Positions 5,302 through 11,883 of a stretch of 11,883 nt of DNA are shown here, piece by piece. The position numbers and the translations under genes were made by a program. Within the stretch, counting starts at the first letter, position 1. Every line of letters begins with the position of its first letter. The DNA is from Clostridiales bacterium (GTDB lineage Bacteria; Bacillota; Clostridia; Oscillospirales; CAG-272). The notes below the pieces were generated by a model. That model was not told the DNA's origin and made no database searches. It saw only the letters and a program-made list of their open reading frames with translations. The stretch lies in assembly GCA_019415985.1 (NCBI GenBank), contig DXYE01000078.1:1-11883 (forward strand). Reading direction: 5' to 3'.

Positions 5302-7279
5302 TCGCTTTTTCTCCAAACTGGCCGCAAGTAATATCAAGAAGAACGGGAAGGCGTATATTCCATATATCCTGAGCTGTGTGATGACGGTTGCATTGTTCTA
5401 TATTGTAAAGTCATTATCCTATAATCCCGGTCTTAAAAATATGGTCGGTTCCAGCACAATGATGACGATGATGTCGATGTGCAGCGTGATTATTGCGCTC
5501 TTTGCGATTGTTTTCCTGTTTTATACCAACAGTTTTCTGATGAAACGAAGGAAGAAGGAATTCGGCGTCTTTAATATACTGGGTATGGAAAAATCCCATA
5601 TTGCCAAAACAATGGCCTGGGAGAATTTCTATGTAACCCTTATCAGTATTGTGGGCGGACTTGTGATCGGCCTTGCGCTGGATAAGGCAATGTTTTTGCT
5701 GATTGCGCAGGTGCTGAACGAAGAGATTACTCTTGGCTTCTTTATTTCAGATAAAGCAATCATCAGCACAATAGTAATGTTCTGCGTTATCTTCCTGCTG
5801 ATCCTTCTGAATTCAATCAGGCAGATCCATACAGCGAATCCGATTGAGCTTGTCACTGCAGGGAATGCCGGTGAACGAGAGCCTAAGACCAAATGGGTTC
5901 TTGCCATTTTGGGACTATTGAGTCTTGGGGCTGGTTATTATATTGCGCTGACAATCGAAAACCCCCTAACCGCTTTGGTATACTTCTTCTTTGCGGTGAT
6001 ACTGGTCATTATTGGAACCTATATGCTTTTTACCGCAGGTAGCATTGCGCTGCTGAAAATCCTGCGAAAGAACAAAAAGTATTACTACAAGACCAAGCAC
6101 TTCACGAGCATATCAGGTATGATTTACCGTATGAAACAGAACGCTGTAGGTCTTGCGAACATCTGTATTCTGTCAACAGCGGTCCTTGTGATGGTATCTT
6201 CCACATCGTCGTTGATGCTTGGTTTGCAGGATGTGATTGCTACCCGGTATCCGGATGATTTTATAGTCTATTCCAATGAGACATCGGAAGAACGGGCATA
6301 TGAATCTTTTGATACGATTCGTGAACTGCAGGAAGAACAAAATCTGAATGTCACAAGTGAAAGAGAGTATCGTTATCTCGTATTTCCGGCTTTTATAAAC
6401 GGAGACACTTTTGAAGTCACCCGCGATGCGAATTTTTCGTCGTTGGGGAATCTCAATAACCTGATTTTTGTCTCGCTCTCAGACTATAACCGAGTTATGG
6501 GAACAGATAAAACATTGGCTGAAAATGAAGTTCTCATATATTCGGATCGCCTTCAGTTTGATTCTCCGACACTCAAAATCTTTGACCGGGAATACTCGGT
6601 GAAAGAGAAGATTGATGAATTTATCGGAAACGGACTGATTGTGGCCGTTGCCGCCAACACGCAGTTTATCGTTCTTCCAGATGGGACAGATATAGATGAG
6701 CTTTATGCGCTGCAAAAAGAAGCACTTTCTGATGGGGCCAGCGAGATACAGTATTATTATGGGTTTAACTCTGATGCAGATGAAGAAACCCAGCGTGTTT
6801 TCTACAGAACTTTGCTGGAGGATTATGTAGGCCACGGATATGAAGGAACGATAGAATCGAAAGCCGATTCCAGAAGCGAATTTGTCGGTCTGTATGGCGG
6901 GTTCTTTTTCATCGGTATCTTCCTGGGCGTATTATTCATCATGGCAACGGTGCTGATTATTTACTACAAACAGATTTCCGAAGGCTACGATGACAAACAG
7001 CGATATGAGATTATGCAAAAGGTTGGAATGACGCATCAGGAGATTAAGAACTCTATCCGCTCTCAGGTGCTTACGGTATTTTTCCTGCCGCTGATTGTCG
7101 CAGGGATCCATATCGCAGTAGCATTCCCGATCATTAACAAGCTGCTCGCACTGCTCAATCTTTTGAATGTCCAGCTGTTCCTGACTTGCACCGTGGTATG
7201 CTATGTGGTGTTTGCAGTTATGTACTTGCTTATTTATCTGCTGACAGCCAGGACCTATTATAAGATTGTCAGCAAGTAA
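5294..7279 (+). CDS. ABC transporter permease, BceB-like (FtsX-family, large extracellular domain)
   Basis: The protein has 661 residues, typical for BceB. It begins with FFSKLAASNIKKN, the usual cytoplasmic start of this family, followed by seven hydrophobic segments in the first 310 residues, including the FtsX-like RRKKEFGVFNILGME loop near residues 80-95. A hydrophilic extracytoplasmic domain spans about 311-533, then three segments lie near 535-560, 590-615 and 625-650. The large domain between TM7 and TM8 is the hallmark of Bce-type permeases and determines which peptide is recognised. I chose the ATG at 5294, inside the ATPase gene's end, over a GTG at 5282, because the family start motif follows it directly. 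It should form the sensor complex with the kinase. Confidence 0.94.
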   Translation: MNNRFFSKLAASNIKKNGKAYIPYILSCVMTVALFYIVKSLSYNPGLKNMVGSSTMMTMMSMCSVIIALFAIVFLFYTNSFLMKRRKKEFGVFNILGMEKSHIAKTMAWENFYVTLISIVGGLVIGLALDKAMFLLIAQVLNEEITLGFFISDKAIISTIVMFCVIFLLILLNSIRQIHTANPIELVTAGNAGEREPKTKWVLAILGLLSLGAGYYIALTIENPLTALVYFFFAVILVIIGTYMLFTAGSIALLKILRKNKKYYYKTKHFTSISGMIYRMKQNAVGLANICILSTAVLVMVSSTSSLMLGLQDVIATRYPDDFIVYSNETSEERAYESFDTIRELQEEQNLNVTSEREYRYLVFPAFINGDTFEVTRDANFSSLGNLNNLIFVSLSDYNRVMGTDKTLAENEVLIYSDRLQFDSPTLKIFDREYSVKEKIDEFIGNGLIVAVAANTQFIVLPDGTDIDELYALQKEALSDGASEIQYYYGFNSDADEETQRVFYRTLLEDYVGHGYEGTIESKADSRSEFVGLYGGFFFIGIFLGVLFIMATVLIIYYKQISEGYDDKQRYEIMQKVGMTHQEIKNSIRSQVLTVFFLPLIVAGIHIAVAFPIINKLLALLNLLNVQLFLTCTVVCYVVFAVMYLLIYLLTARTYYKIVSK

Positions 7280-7289
7280 GGAGGATGTT

Positions 7290-7481
7290 ATGGCAGCGAG
7301 AAAATTATATAGAATCAGAGAAGGCAAAGTATTTACCGGCGTATGTGGCGGCATTGCAAAGTACTTTGATGTAGACTCCAAACTTATCCGGCTGCTATTT
7401 GTTGTATGCACCTTAGCATTTGCCAGTGGGATTATGGCGTATATCATATTTACGATTTTTATCCCAAAAGAGCCAAAGTGA
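7290..7481 (+). CDS. PspC-domain small membrane protein
   Basis: This 63-residue protein is essentially a single PspC domain. The core KVFTGVCGGIAKYFDVD (about residues 13-29) is diagnostic, followed by LIRLLFVV and a hydrophobic segment at about 36-58. PspC proteins act in envelope-stress responses in proteobacteria, and stand-alone forms are linked to cell-envelope stress in Firmicutes such as the LiaRS regulons. The ATG at 7290 is preceded by AAGGAGG (7278-7284) at 5 bases, only 10 bases after the permease stop. An in-frame upstream start inside the permease gene is less likely. It is part of the transporter operon, which suggests a role in membrane protection during antibiotic attack. Confidence 0.9.
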   Translation: MAARKLYRIREGKVFTGVCGGIAKYFDVDSKLIRLLFVVCTLAFASGIMAYIIFTIFIPKEPK

Positions 7482-7506
7482 TTTTAGGAGTGAGGAGAAA
7501 TCTATC

Positions 7507-8022
7507 ATGGGAAACAATTTTAATATCAGCGGAGTATGGCAGAATCTGAGTGATCTTTGGCTTCCTATTGCCCTGGCGATAGTAGGCATCATTATCTTGA
7601 TTCTTCTAATCCGCTTTATCATAAAGAAGAAATGGGCTGGTGTCGTTACAACGGTTATTATTGCGGCGCTGGTGGTCGGAGGCGGTATCACATATCGTCT
7701 TCCCCATGCTCTGAGTAACATCCAGGCCGATGAGATTTCAAAGATTGAAGTCTCAGATGTGGAGGTAACGGATCCGGCGCTGATTCAGGATATTCTGGAT
7801 GAGCTTAACAGCTCGGAATATAAAAGAGCTTTGCCTTCCGGCATCGGCGGCCGGGAACAATATTCTGTTGAGATTTACGATAAGAATGGTGAAGTAGAAC
7901 TCAGTTTGGGAATCGCAGATGAGTCTATGGTGAATACAGGGACCTTTTGGGAACAGCGTGAAAACGGGGAAATGGATCTGTCTCTGTTTCAAGCGATTAC
8001 AGAGGAGGCGCCGGCAGAATGA
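7507..8022 (+). CDS. Two-TM membrane protein with extracytoplasmic C-terminal domain, unknown function
   Basis: The protein has 171 residues. Two hydrophobic segments lie at about 18-38 and 45-64, joined by a short basic turn (RFIIKKKWAG), so the two ends should be on the same side. By the positive-inside rule the turn is cytoplasmic and the acidic C-terminal domain of about 105 residues is outside. That domain (SKIEVSDVEVTDPALIQDIL and later beta-rich stretches) resembles no family I can name with confidence. The start at ATG 7507 is supported by the GGAGTGAGGAG purine stretch upstream; the frame remains open further upstream but would overlap the PspC gene. The stop overlaps the lipoprotein start in an ATGA, so the two products are probably made together. 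Confidence 0.85.
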   Translation: MGNNFNISGVWQNLSDLWLPIALAIVGIIILILLIRFIIKKKWAGVVTTVIIAALVVGGGITYRLPHALSNIQADEISKIEVSDVEVTDPALIQDILDELNSSEYKRALPSGIGGREQYSVEIYDKNGEVELSLGIADESMVNTGTFWEQRENGEMDLSLFQAITEEAPAE

Positions 8023-8510
8023 AAAAGCTAATTGCATTTGCGCTGTTACTATGTGTGGTACTATCCTTTACAGGATGCCAGTTTAATTATGAGAAACCGT
8101 CAGAGATGATGGAGAAATTGGAAGGATGGGCCGAGAACCTCGGTCAGTCTCAGATCACTGAAGACGGAGATCTCATAGGGGAACGAATTCTTTCTGAAGA
8201 CTCCTATGTCGGCCAATACTTTGCTGATGGAAAGAATGAGACAGGTAAGGATGTCGTCTTCGGAGGAGCATCAATTGAGAAACGCCAATTAAGGGTTTAT
8301 GGTACGATCACAACTGAGTCTGGGAAAGCAACCGTCCGAATCCGCCAAAACTGGGATGTGACGGAATTAGAAACGGATGAAGATGGCAATTTTGAGACGA
8401 ATCTGAGTCTTGATAACGGCGGTAACTATATCATGATCAATTACGAGGACTTTACCGGAACCATCGAATTGTATTCCGAGTATGAAGAAGCAGAAGGAAG
8501 CACATTATGA
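8019..8510 (+). CDS. Lipoprotein, homologous to the minus-strand lipoprotein at 9555-10025
   Basis: The protein has 163 residues. A signal MKKLIAFALLLCVVLSFTGC ends in a lipobox (FTGC), so Cys20 should be lipid-modified and the protein held on the outer face of the membrane. A helical stretch (about 28-45) precedes a beta-rich domain: DSYVGQY, VVFGGASIEKR, the strand pair around 90-110, and a closing GGNYIMINYEDFTGTIEL. These blocks align in order with the lipoprotein of the convergent operon. Lipoproteins next to immunity transporters (the LanI type) often bind the peptide outside the cell; that role here is inference, since the sequence is not a LanI I recognise. It overlaps both neighbours by ATGA junctions, and GAGGAGG (8001-8007) lies upstream. 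Confidence 0.88.
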   Translation: MKKLIAFALLLCVVLSFTGCQFNYEKPSEMMEKLEGWAENLGQSQITEDGDLIGERILSEDSYVGQYFADGKNETGKDVVFGGASIEKRQLRVYGTITTESGKATVRIRQNWDVTELETDEDGNFETNLSLDNGGNYIMINYEDFTGTIELYSEYEEAEGSTL

Positions 8511-8716
8511 ACGGCGAAGCAATGGTAATTCAACGGGAGCCTATCAGCCGGAAAATGAAAAAAGCATTCCGTAAACTGCTGAGCAAGGTGGTCCTGTGGG
8601 TTAGCGTTGCCGTTATTGCCATGATAGCAGTACCCACCACCGTTTTGGCACTTGCAATAACAGGGATATGGCAGTTGGCAGACCATATCCTTGCAAAGCT
8701 TGAAAGAAGGGAGTGA
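8507..8716 (+). CDS. Small single-TM membrane protein, unknown function
   Basis: The product has 69 residues: a basic amphipathic N-terminus (KMKKAFRKLLSK), one long hydrophobic segment (about 27-56) and a charged tail (LAKLERRE). The start overlaps the lipoprotein stop as ATGA, with AAGGA at 8494-8498; an alternative ATG lies at 8522. The next gene begins 7 bases after its stop. I do not recognise the family. Its place between a lipoprotein and a membrane-bound glycosyltransferase suggests a helper or regulator of one of them, but nothing in the sequence proves this. Confidence 0.75.
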   Translation: MNGEAMVIQREPISRKMKKAFRKLLSKVVLWVSVAVIAMIAVPTTVLALAITGIWQLADHILAKLERRE

Positions 8717-8723
8717 CGGTATT

Positions 8724-9449
8724 ATGCGGACGATACTCAAAGGGATAGGGAAATTATTCTGTGTGCTGCTTTCAGTTCTTCTTGTGGCAGCCCTTGTTGT
8801 GGGCGGTTGGTTCGGCGTTCAGGGATACAATATGTATCAGGACGCGATAGAAGATATGCCTATCAGCGAAAAAGTAGAGACCATCCGTGCGATGGATAAC
8901 TTCGTAGAGTATGAGGAATTGCCCAAGATTTACATAGATGCCGTCATATCCGTTGAGGACAAGCGGTTTGAAGAACATCACGGGGTAGATTATCTGGCAA
9001 TTTGCCGGGCGGTTTGGAATGACATTCGCACTTTCTCTTTGGCGGAAGGCGGTAGCACTATTACCCAGCAGCTGATGAAAAACGAGTATTTTACCCAGGA
9101 GAAAAAGCTGAAGCGCAAATTTGCAGAGATTTTTGCTGCTTGGGACATAGAGAAGCAGTATAGCAAGGAAGACATTTTTGAATTGTATGTCAATACCATT
9201 TATTTCGGCAGCGGGTACTATGGGATCTACGATGCTGCTGAAGGATATTTCGGGAAAGAGCCGTCAGAGCTGAATGGGTATGAGGCGGTCATGCTCGCCG
9301 GCCTTCCCAATGCGCCTTCGGCTTATTCACCAGATACCAGCCCAGAACTGGCAAAGCAGCGGATGAGGCAGGTCCTTGATAGAATGGTCGAGTGCGAGGT
9401 TATAGACCAGATTGAAGCGGATAATCTGCTCGCTCAGGCTGATGAATAG
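8724..9449 (+). CDS. Monofunctional peptidoglycan glycosyltransferase (GT51)
   Basis: The protein has 241 residues, the size of a stand-alone transglycosylase. One membrane anchor (about 10-33) is followed by a full GT51 domain: motif 1 EDKRFEEHHGVD (78-89) with catalytic E78, motif 2 EGGSTITQQLMKN (108-120), motif 3 RKFAEIFAAW (131-140) with the conserved E135, and motif 4 ELYVNTIYFG (153-162), then YFGK and AGLPNAPSAYSP. It would polymerise lipid II into glycan strands outside the membrane. No transpeptidase domain follows, so it makes no crosslinks. The start is supported by AAGGGAG (8707-8713). It is the last gene of the transporter operon, which is unusual: the operon's inducer probably binds the same lipid substrate. 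The repeated terminator lies directly downstream. Confidence 0.93.
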   Translation: MRTILKGIGKLFCVLLSVLLVAALVVGGWFGVQGYNMYQDAIEDMPISEKVETIRAMDNFVEYEELPKIYIDAVISVEDKRFEEHHGVDYLAICRAVWNDIRTFSLAEGGSTITQQLMKNEYFTQEKKLKRKFAEIFAAWDIEKQYSKEDIFELYVNTIYFGSGYYGIYDAAEGYFGKEPSELNGYEAVMLAGLPNAPSAYSPDTSPELAKQRMRQVLDRMVECEVIDQIEADNLLAQADE

Positions 9450-9464
9450 AAAAGAAACGGATCA

Positions 9465-9523
9465 AAGCGTAAGACAAAAGAGAAACCGTAGGGCTGCAAC
9501 TTGAAAGTCCTACGGTTTTTATT
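9465..9523. repeat. Copy 2 of the terminator-containing direct repeat
   Basis: AAGCGTAAGACAAAA (9465-9479) is identical to 214-228, and GTCCTACGGTTTTTATT (9507-9523) is identical to 251-267. Between them are a few changed bases and a short insertion; the loop length is again 12. The two copies are about 9.25 kb apart and in the same orientation. Confidence 0.8.
9481..9520. terminator. Bidirectional terminator between the two convergent operons
   Basis: Positions 9481-9494 pair with 9507-9520 over 14 bp with two G-U pairs (9482/9519 and 9493/9508) and a 12-base loop, followed on the plus strand by T-rich sequence and on the minus strand by TTTCTCTTTT. It sits 31 bases after the glycosyltransferase stop and 34 bases after the minus-strand lipoprotein stop, so it can serve both. 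Confidence 0.85.
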
Positions 9524-9554
9524 ATGGTCTGGAACTCATTTGTGGATCTTGGAA

Positions 9555-10025
9555 TCATTCGACGGTTACTCGTAAAGAGCCGCAAAAATCATCACCTTCT
9601 AAGGTAAGATAGTTATCACCTTCCTCAAGCGTAACAGAATATGTGCCTGTATCGCTTGCATCGGCAATGATTTGCTCTTCCTCTTTATCACGCCAGTAAA
9701 ATCGAACTGTGCCGGAATCAACGGTCAGCTCGTAAGTGACAGTGAGATCACTGCCTTTGTCTCGTTCCAGTCCTGTACCTCCAAATATATACTCAGTGCC
9801 GTTAAAATCCTCATATTCGGCATTATAAGAGCCTGTATAGGTGTCATCCCCTTTGGTCTTATCGCCCTGCAAATCATTCTCATCCGTAAGCGCATATTTA
9901 CTGAAATGCTGGAGCATATCATTGAAGCCGTTTATGACATTATCTTTTACATTATCTCCGCTGCAACCCGTGATGGTAAAGACCAAACACAAGGAGAGTA
10001 GTGAAACGGTCAAATTTCTTTTCAT
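9555..10025 (-). CDS. Lipoprotein of the LanFEG-like operon, homologous to the lipoprotein at 8019-8510
   Basis: The protein has 156 residues. The signal (MKRNLTVSLLSLCLVFTITGC) ends in a lipobox ITGC, giving an acylated cysteine at about residue 21. After a helical stretch comes a beta-rich domain with DDTYTGSYNA, EYIFGGTGLER, LTVTYELTVDSGTVRFYWR and a final GDNYLTLEGDDFCGSLRV. The same ordered blocks occur in the plus-strand lipoprotein. As last gene of an ABC immunity-type operon it could be a peptide-binding helper like LanI, by position only. I chose the ATG at 10025 because the signal starts there; a TTG five codons earlier overlaps the upstream gene. It lies 4 bases after the previous stop. 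Confidence 0.87.
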   Translation of the reverse strand: MKRNLTVSLLSLCLVFTITGCSGDNVKDNVINGFNDMLQHFSKYALTDENDLQGDKTKGDDTYTGSYNAEYEDFNGTEYIFGGTGLERDKGSDLTVTYELTVDSGTVRFYWRDKEEEQIIADASDTGTYSVTLEEGDNYLTLEGDDFCGSLRVTVE

Positions 10026-10029
10026 ATCA

Positions 10030-10317
10030 TCACCCGCCAATCCTTGTGATAATATTCATAGCGATGATCGCAATCGCACCAACCGCGTAAATGCTGTTGA
10101 TCACGACACATACCTGCATCAGTTTTGACTTTACCTTGCCTTTGGTATAAGCCAGGATAGAAAAGATGCCTGAAAAAATCATAAAGGCGGCGTAACTGTA
10201 GACCATGATCTCCGCTACCGGAGACTTTAATGCCCAATCGAAGGTGCGCAGCGGCAGGATCGTCCACGGGACAAACAGCATAATAGTAGAAATAGCGGTT
10301 AAAATTTTGTTTTTCAT
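10030..10317 (-). CDS. Small three-TM membrane protein, unknown function
   Basis: The protein has 95 residues with three hydrophobic segments (about 5-23, 36-57 and 67-89) and a basic loop KGKVKSKL between the second and third. The ribosome binding site AAGGAGAT is formed by the last codons of the upstream permease gene, so its translation is probably coupled to it; the gap is only 5 bases. It resembles short membrane proteins found beside lantibiotic-type ABC transporters in Firmicutes, but I cannot name its family. It may stabilise the two permeases or work with the lipoprotein that follows. Confidence 0.82.
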   Translation of the reverse strand: MKNKILTAISTIMLFVPWTILPLRTFDWALKSPVAEIMVYSYAAFMIFSGIFSILAYTKGKVKSKLMQVCVVINSIYAVGAIAIIAMNIITRIGG

Positions 10318-10322
10318 TGTAG

Positions 10323-11093
10323 TTATCTCCTTTCAGATGCGCCGAATCGAATACAGGATATAGCAAGCGCTAAAATGGTGATCCCGATTGCAACAGGTAG
10401 CCACGGGAGCCAGGCAATTTGTGTTTCATATACGCCTTCCGCAGCTCTTCCATACGCTATCATTAACAGATAGAACGGATAGCTCATTGGGTAGGCAAAC
10501 CAGATTTTTGTGTTTATCATCAGTACGGAAGGTACAATGGAAGCCAGACCAATGCCCACCGAAAAAATGGGAGACTGAATGACGGTGGAAATTGCCCAAT
10601 ACACGGCAGCCATGGGAATGGCGGCGGCGTATAGGCTGCATACAATTTTGCAGACATATAACGGTTCAAGGACGAAGTTATAGTTCTGCGTGTTTGTTAC
10701 GATTGCCGCGCAGATATAGTACGCTCCAATGGACATAACCATCTGTACTGCCGCCAGCATCAGTAAAACAGTAAATTTCGCAAGGCACAATTTGGTTGTA
10801 CTGATCGGCAGGGAAAGCATTTTCAAAATCCCTTTGTTTGAGCGTTCCGTCTGGCTCAGCAGCACGGTGCAGATCACCAGTGACGCCGGAATCATAAACC
10901 AAACCATACCCATAAAGCCTTGAATGAAAAAATTGTTTTCAGGAGTGATGGGGATTCCCCTTACATCGAAGTTCATATCCGCATTGATAATACCCGGAAT
11001 CCACATCATAATGACGGGAATCAGCAAGATCAATAAGATTTTAGAACGCCGAATCTTTTTCAGTTCCACCCCGACCAAGGATACGAAACTCAT
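10323..11093 (-). CDS. ABC-2 type permease, lantibiotic immunity class (LanG/MutG-like)
   Basis: The protein has 256 residues and six likely membrane segments, starting with a cytoplasmic LVGVELKKIRRSKI and a first segment at about 18-38. A conserved cytoplasmic stretch QTERSNKGILKMLSLPIS (about 86-103) is the ABC-2 coupling region typical of bacitracin and lantibiotic self-protection permeases. Its gene overlaps the preceding permease gene by ATGA, with TAAGGAGGTG just upstream. In LanFEG systems two such permeases plus an ATPase expel the lantibiotic from the membrane to the medium. As second permease gene it best fits the G position. No lantibiotic structural or modification gene is in the window, so it may be an orphan resistance system (as in CprABC of Clostridioides difficile). 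Confidence 0.88.
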   Translation of the reverse strand: MSFVSLVGVELKKIRRSKILLILLIPVIMMWIPGIINADMNFDVRGIPITPENNFFIQGFMGMVWFMIPASLVICTVLLSQTERSNKGILKMLSLPISTTKLCLAKFTVLLMLAAVQMVMSIGAYYICAAIVTNTQNYNFVLEPLYVCKIVCSLYAAAIPMAAVYWAISTVIQSPIFSVGIGLASIVPSVLMINTKIWFAYPMSYPFYLLMIAYGRAAEGVYETQIAWLPWLPVAIGITILALAISCIRFGASERR

Positions 11094-11815
11094 TCAAAAC
11101 ACCTCCTTACTTTCAGATAAAGCACCTCCGCAATGCCGAATACGACCGTTTCGATCCCGCAAACAACCGAGAATAATGCGGTACGGCTATTTTCTATTGC
11201 TCCGGCAAGTGTTTGATACGGAGAAGCAAACGGGAACAGGCTTAGCACGGTGTTATCCTGCGGGAAAATGGAAAGGGTGAATACAAGGATCACTCCGATA
11301 CCAAGGGATACCCACATATTCTTACAGGCAGACGCAATGACCAGCATCAGCATGACAGTTGGCAGCGAAACAACAATTTGGAAACCTGCGGTTTTCAGTA
11401 TTTCAGTCAGATCAAATAGATAGCCTGGAAACCAGTACTCGGCGCAGCCGACTAAAACCGCCATTTCGATGACCACCATGGCTGACAAAACCAGAGCAGC
11501 AATCACAAATTTACTGAAAAAAAGATTTCCTTGGCGGATCGGGAGCACCGACATTTTCTGCATCCCATTATCGGCATATTCCGTGTGGTACATCATACAG
11601 GCGCCGCAAATGGAAATGAGAATATTCAGCATGGCCATCATCTGCCAGTTGGCAGACATCAATATCTCCAGTGGATTTCCGGAAAGCGAAGTCATTTCCT
11701 CCGCTTTTACCATCATATAGACAACCGGAAAAGCAGCTGCAAGGAAGCCTCCCGCTAAAAACGCGGGAAGATAACCTGTGCGTTTCAGCTTTTTGGATTC
11801 TATAGCAAGGCTCAT
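11090..11815 (-). CDS. ABC-2 type permease, lantibiotic immunity class (LanE/MutE-like)
   Basis: The protein has 241 residues with six likely membrane segments (about 15-36, 55-75, 104-127, 142-165, 169-188 and 212-234). It shares the family layout of the second permease, including a cytoplasmic EYADNGMQKMSVLPIRQGN loop that matches the other's ERSNKGILKMLSLPIS loop. The two are diverged paralogues that should form a heterodimer. The start overlaps the ATPase stop as ATGA, and GAGGAGG precedes it by a few bases. Position directly behind the ATPase fits the E gene in an F-E-G order. Substrate inferred: a lantibiotic or similar peptide. Confidence 0.88.
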   Translation of the reverse strand: MSLAIESKKLKRTGYLPAFLAGGFLAAAFPVVYMMVKAEEMTSLSGNPLEILMSANWQMMAMLNILISICGACMMYHTEYADNGMQKMSVLPIRQGNLFFSKFVIAALVLSAMVVIEMAVLVGCAEYWFPGYLFDLTEILKTAGFQIVVSLPTVMLMLVIASACKNMWVSLGIGVILVFTLSIFPQDNTVLSLFPFASPYQTLAGAIENSRTALFSVVCGIETVVFGIAEVLYLKVRRCFE

Positions 11816-11883
11816 CGTGTACCTCCTCTCCGCTGATTGTCTTCATCAATCATAGCAAGGAAAGTATCTTCCAGATTGTCCGT
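11812..11883 (-). CDS. ABC transporter ATP-binding protein, LanF-like (last 23 residues only)
   Basis: The minus-strand frame is open from the window edge to a TGA at 11812-11814 that overlaps the next start. The visible end reads NLEDTFLAMIDED followed by a basic tail. An LEDxFL motif close to the C-terminus is typical of ATPases of the bacitracin/lantibiotic export class. The ATPase core is outside the window, so the call rests on this motif and on the two permease genes that follow. Confidence 0.75.
   Translation of the reverse strand, partial: TDNLEDTFLAMIDEDNQRRGGTR

Noticed and set aside
204..9464. A mobile element bounded by the two terminator repeats
   Set aside because: No integrase, transposase, relaxase or terminal inverted repeats are present, so the repeats are reported as such and not as element ends.
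9450..9554. A CRISPR-like or riboswitch structure in the gap between the convergent operons
   Set aside because: There is only one palindrome, T-rich on both sides, which is fully explained as a bidirectional terminator.

Overview
The window looks like chromosomal or integrated-element DNA of a low-to-mid G+C Gram-positive anaerobe, most likely a gut member of the Clostridia. The reasons are strong AGGAGG-type ribosome binding sites, tightly packed operons with ATGA start/stop overlaps, lipobox lipoproteins, BceRSAB-like and LanFEG-like genes, and a DtxR-type regulator of the short two-domain form. The species cannot be fixed from this sequence. No integrase, transposase or relaxase gene is visible.

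Layout. (1) 3-203 is the C-terminal end of a DtxR/MntR-family metal-responsive repressor, closed by a hairpin terminator at 225-264. (2) 352-1360 is a two-gene unit: a membrane-anchored XRE regulator and a single-pass surface protein, ending in a terminator at 1445-1470. (3) 1638-2687 is a class II Fic protein with a strong promoter buried in a 12-bp inverted repeat. No terminator separates it from the next genes. (4) 2728-4415 is a BceRS-like two-component system. (5) 4531-9449 is a long operon behind its own promoter: BceA-like ATPase, BceB-like permease, PspC-domain protein, two-TM protein, lipoprotein, small TM protein, and a monofunctional GT51 peptidoglycan glycosyltransferase. (6) A bidirectional terminator at 9481-9520 separates this from a convergent minus-strand operon. 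In its own reading order that operon holds a LanF-like ATPase (only the last 23 residues), a LanE-like permease, a LanG-like permease, a small three-TM protein and a lipoprotein.

How it may work. Both operons look like defences against cell-wall-targeting peptides such as lantibiotics or bacitracin-like compounds that act on lipid II cycle intermediates. In known Bce systems the kinase has no extracellular sensor and reads the activity of the transporter. Here the transporter operon also carries envelope-stress-like (PspC) and cell-wall polymerase (GT51) genes, so the response may combine target protection, membrane maintenance and restored glycan polymerisation. This is inference.

Three structural points stand out. 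The lipoproteins ending the two convergent systems are homologous over most of their mature length although their transporters belong to different ABC families. The terminator after the dtxR gene and the one after the GT51 gene are copies of the same roughly 55-bp element, and they bracket the whole 9.2-kb plus-strand block. The ATPase promoter has a consensus -10 box, no good -35, three AATGTC(A/G)C repeats and a nested hairpin.
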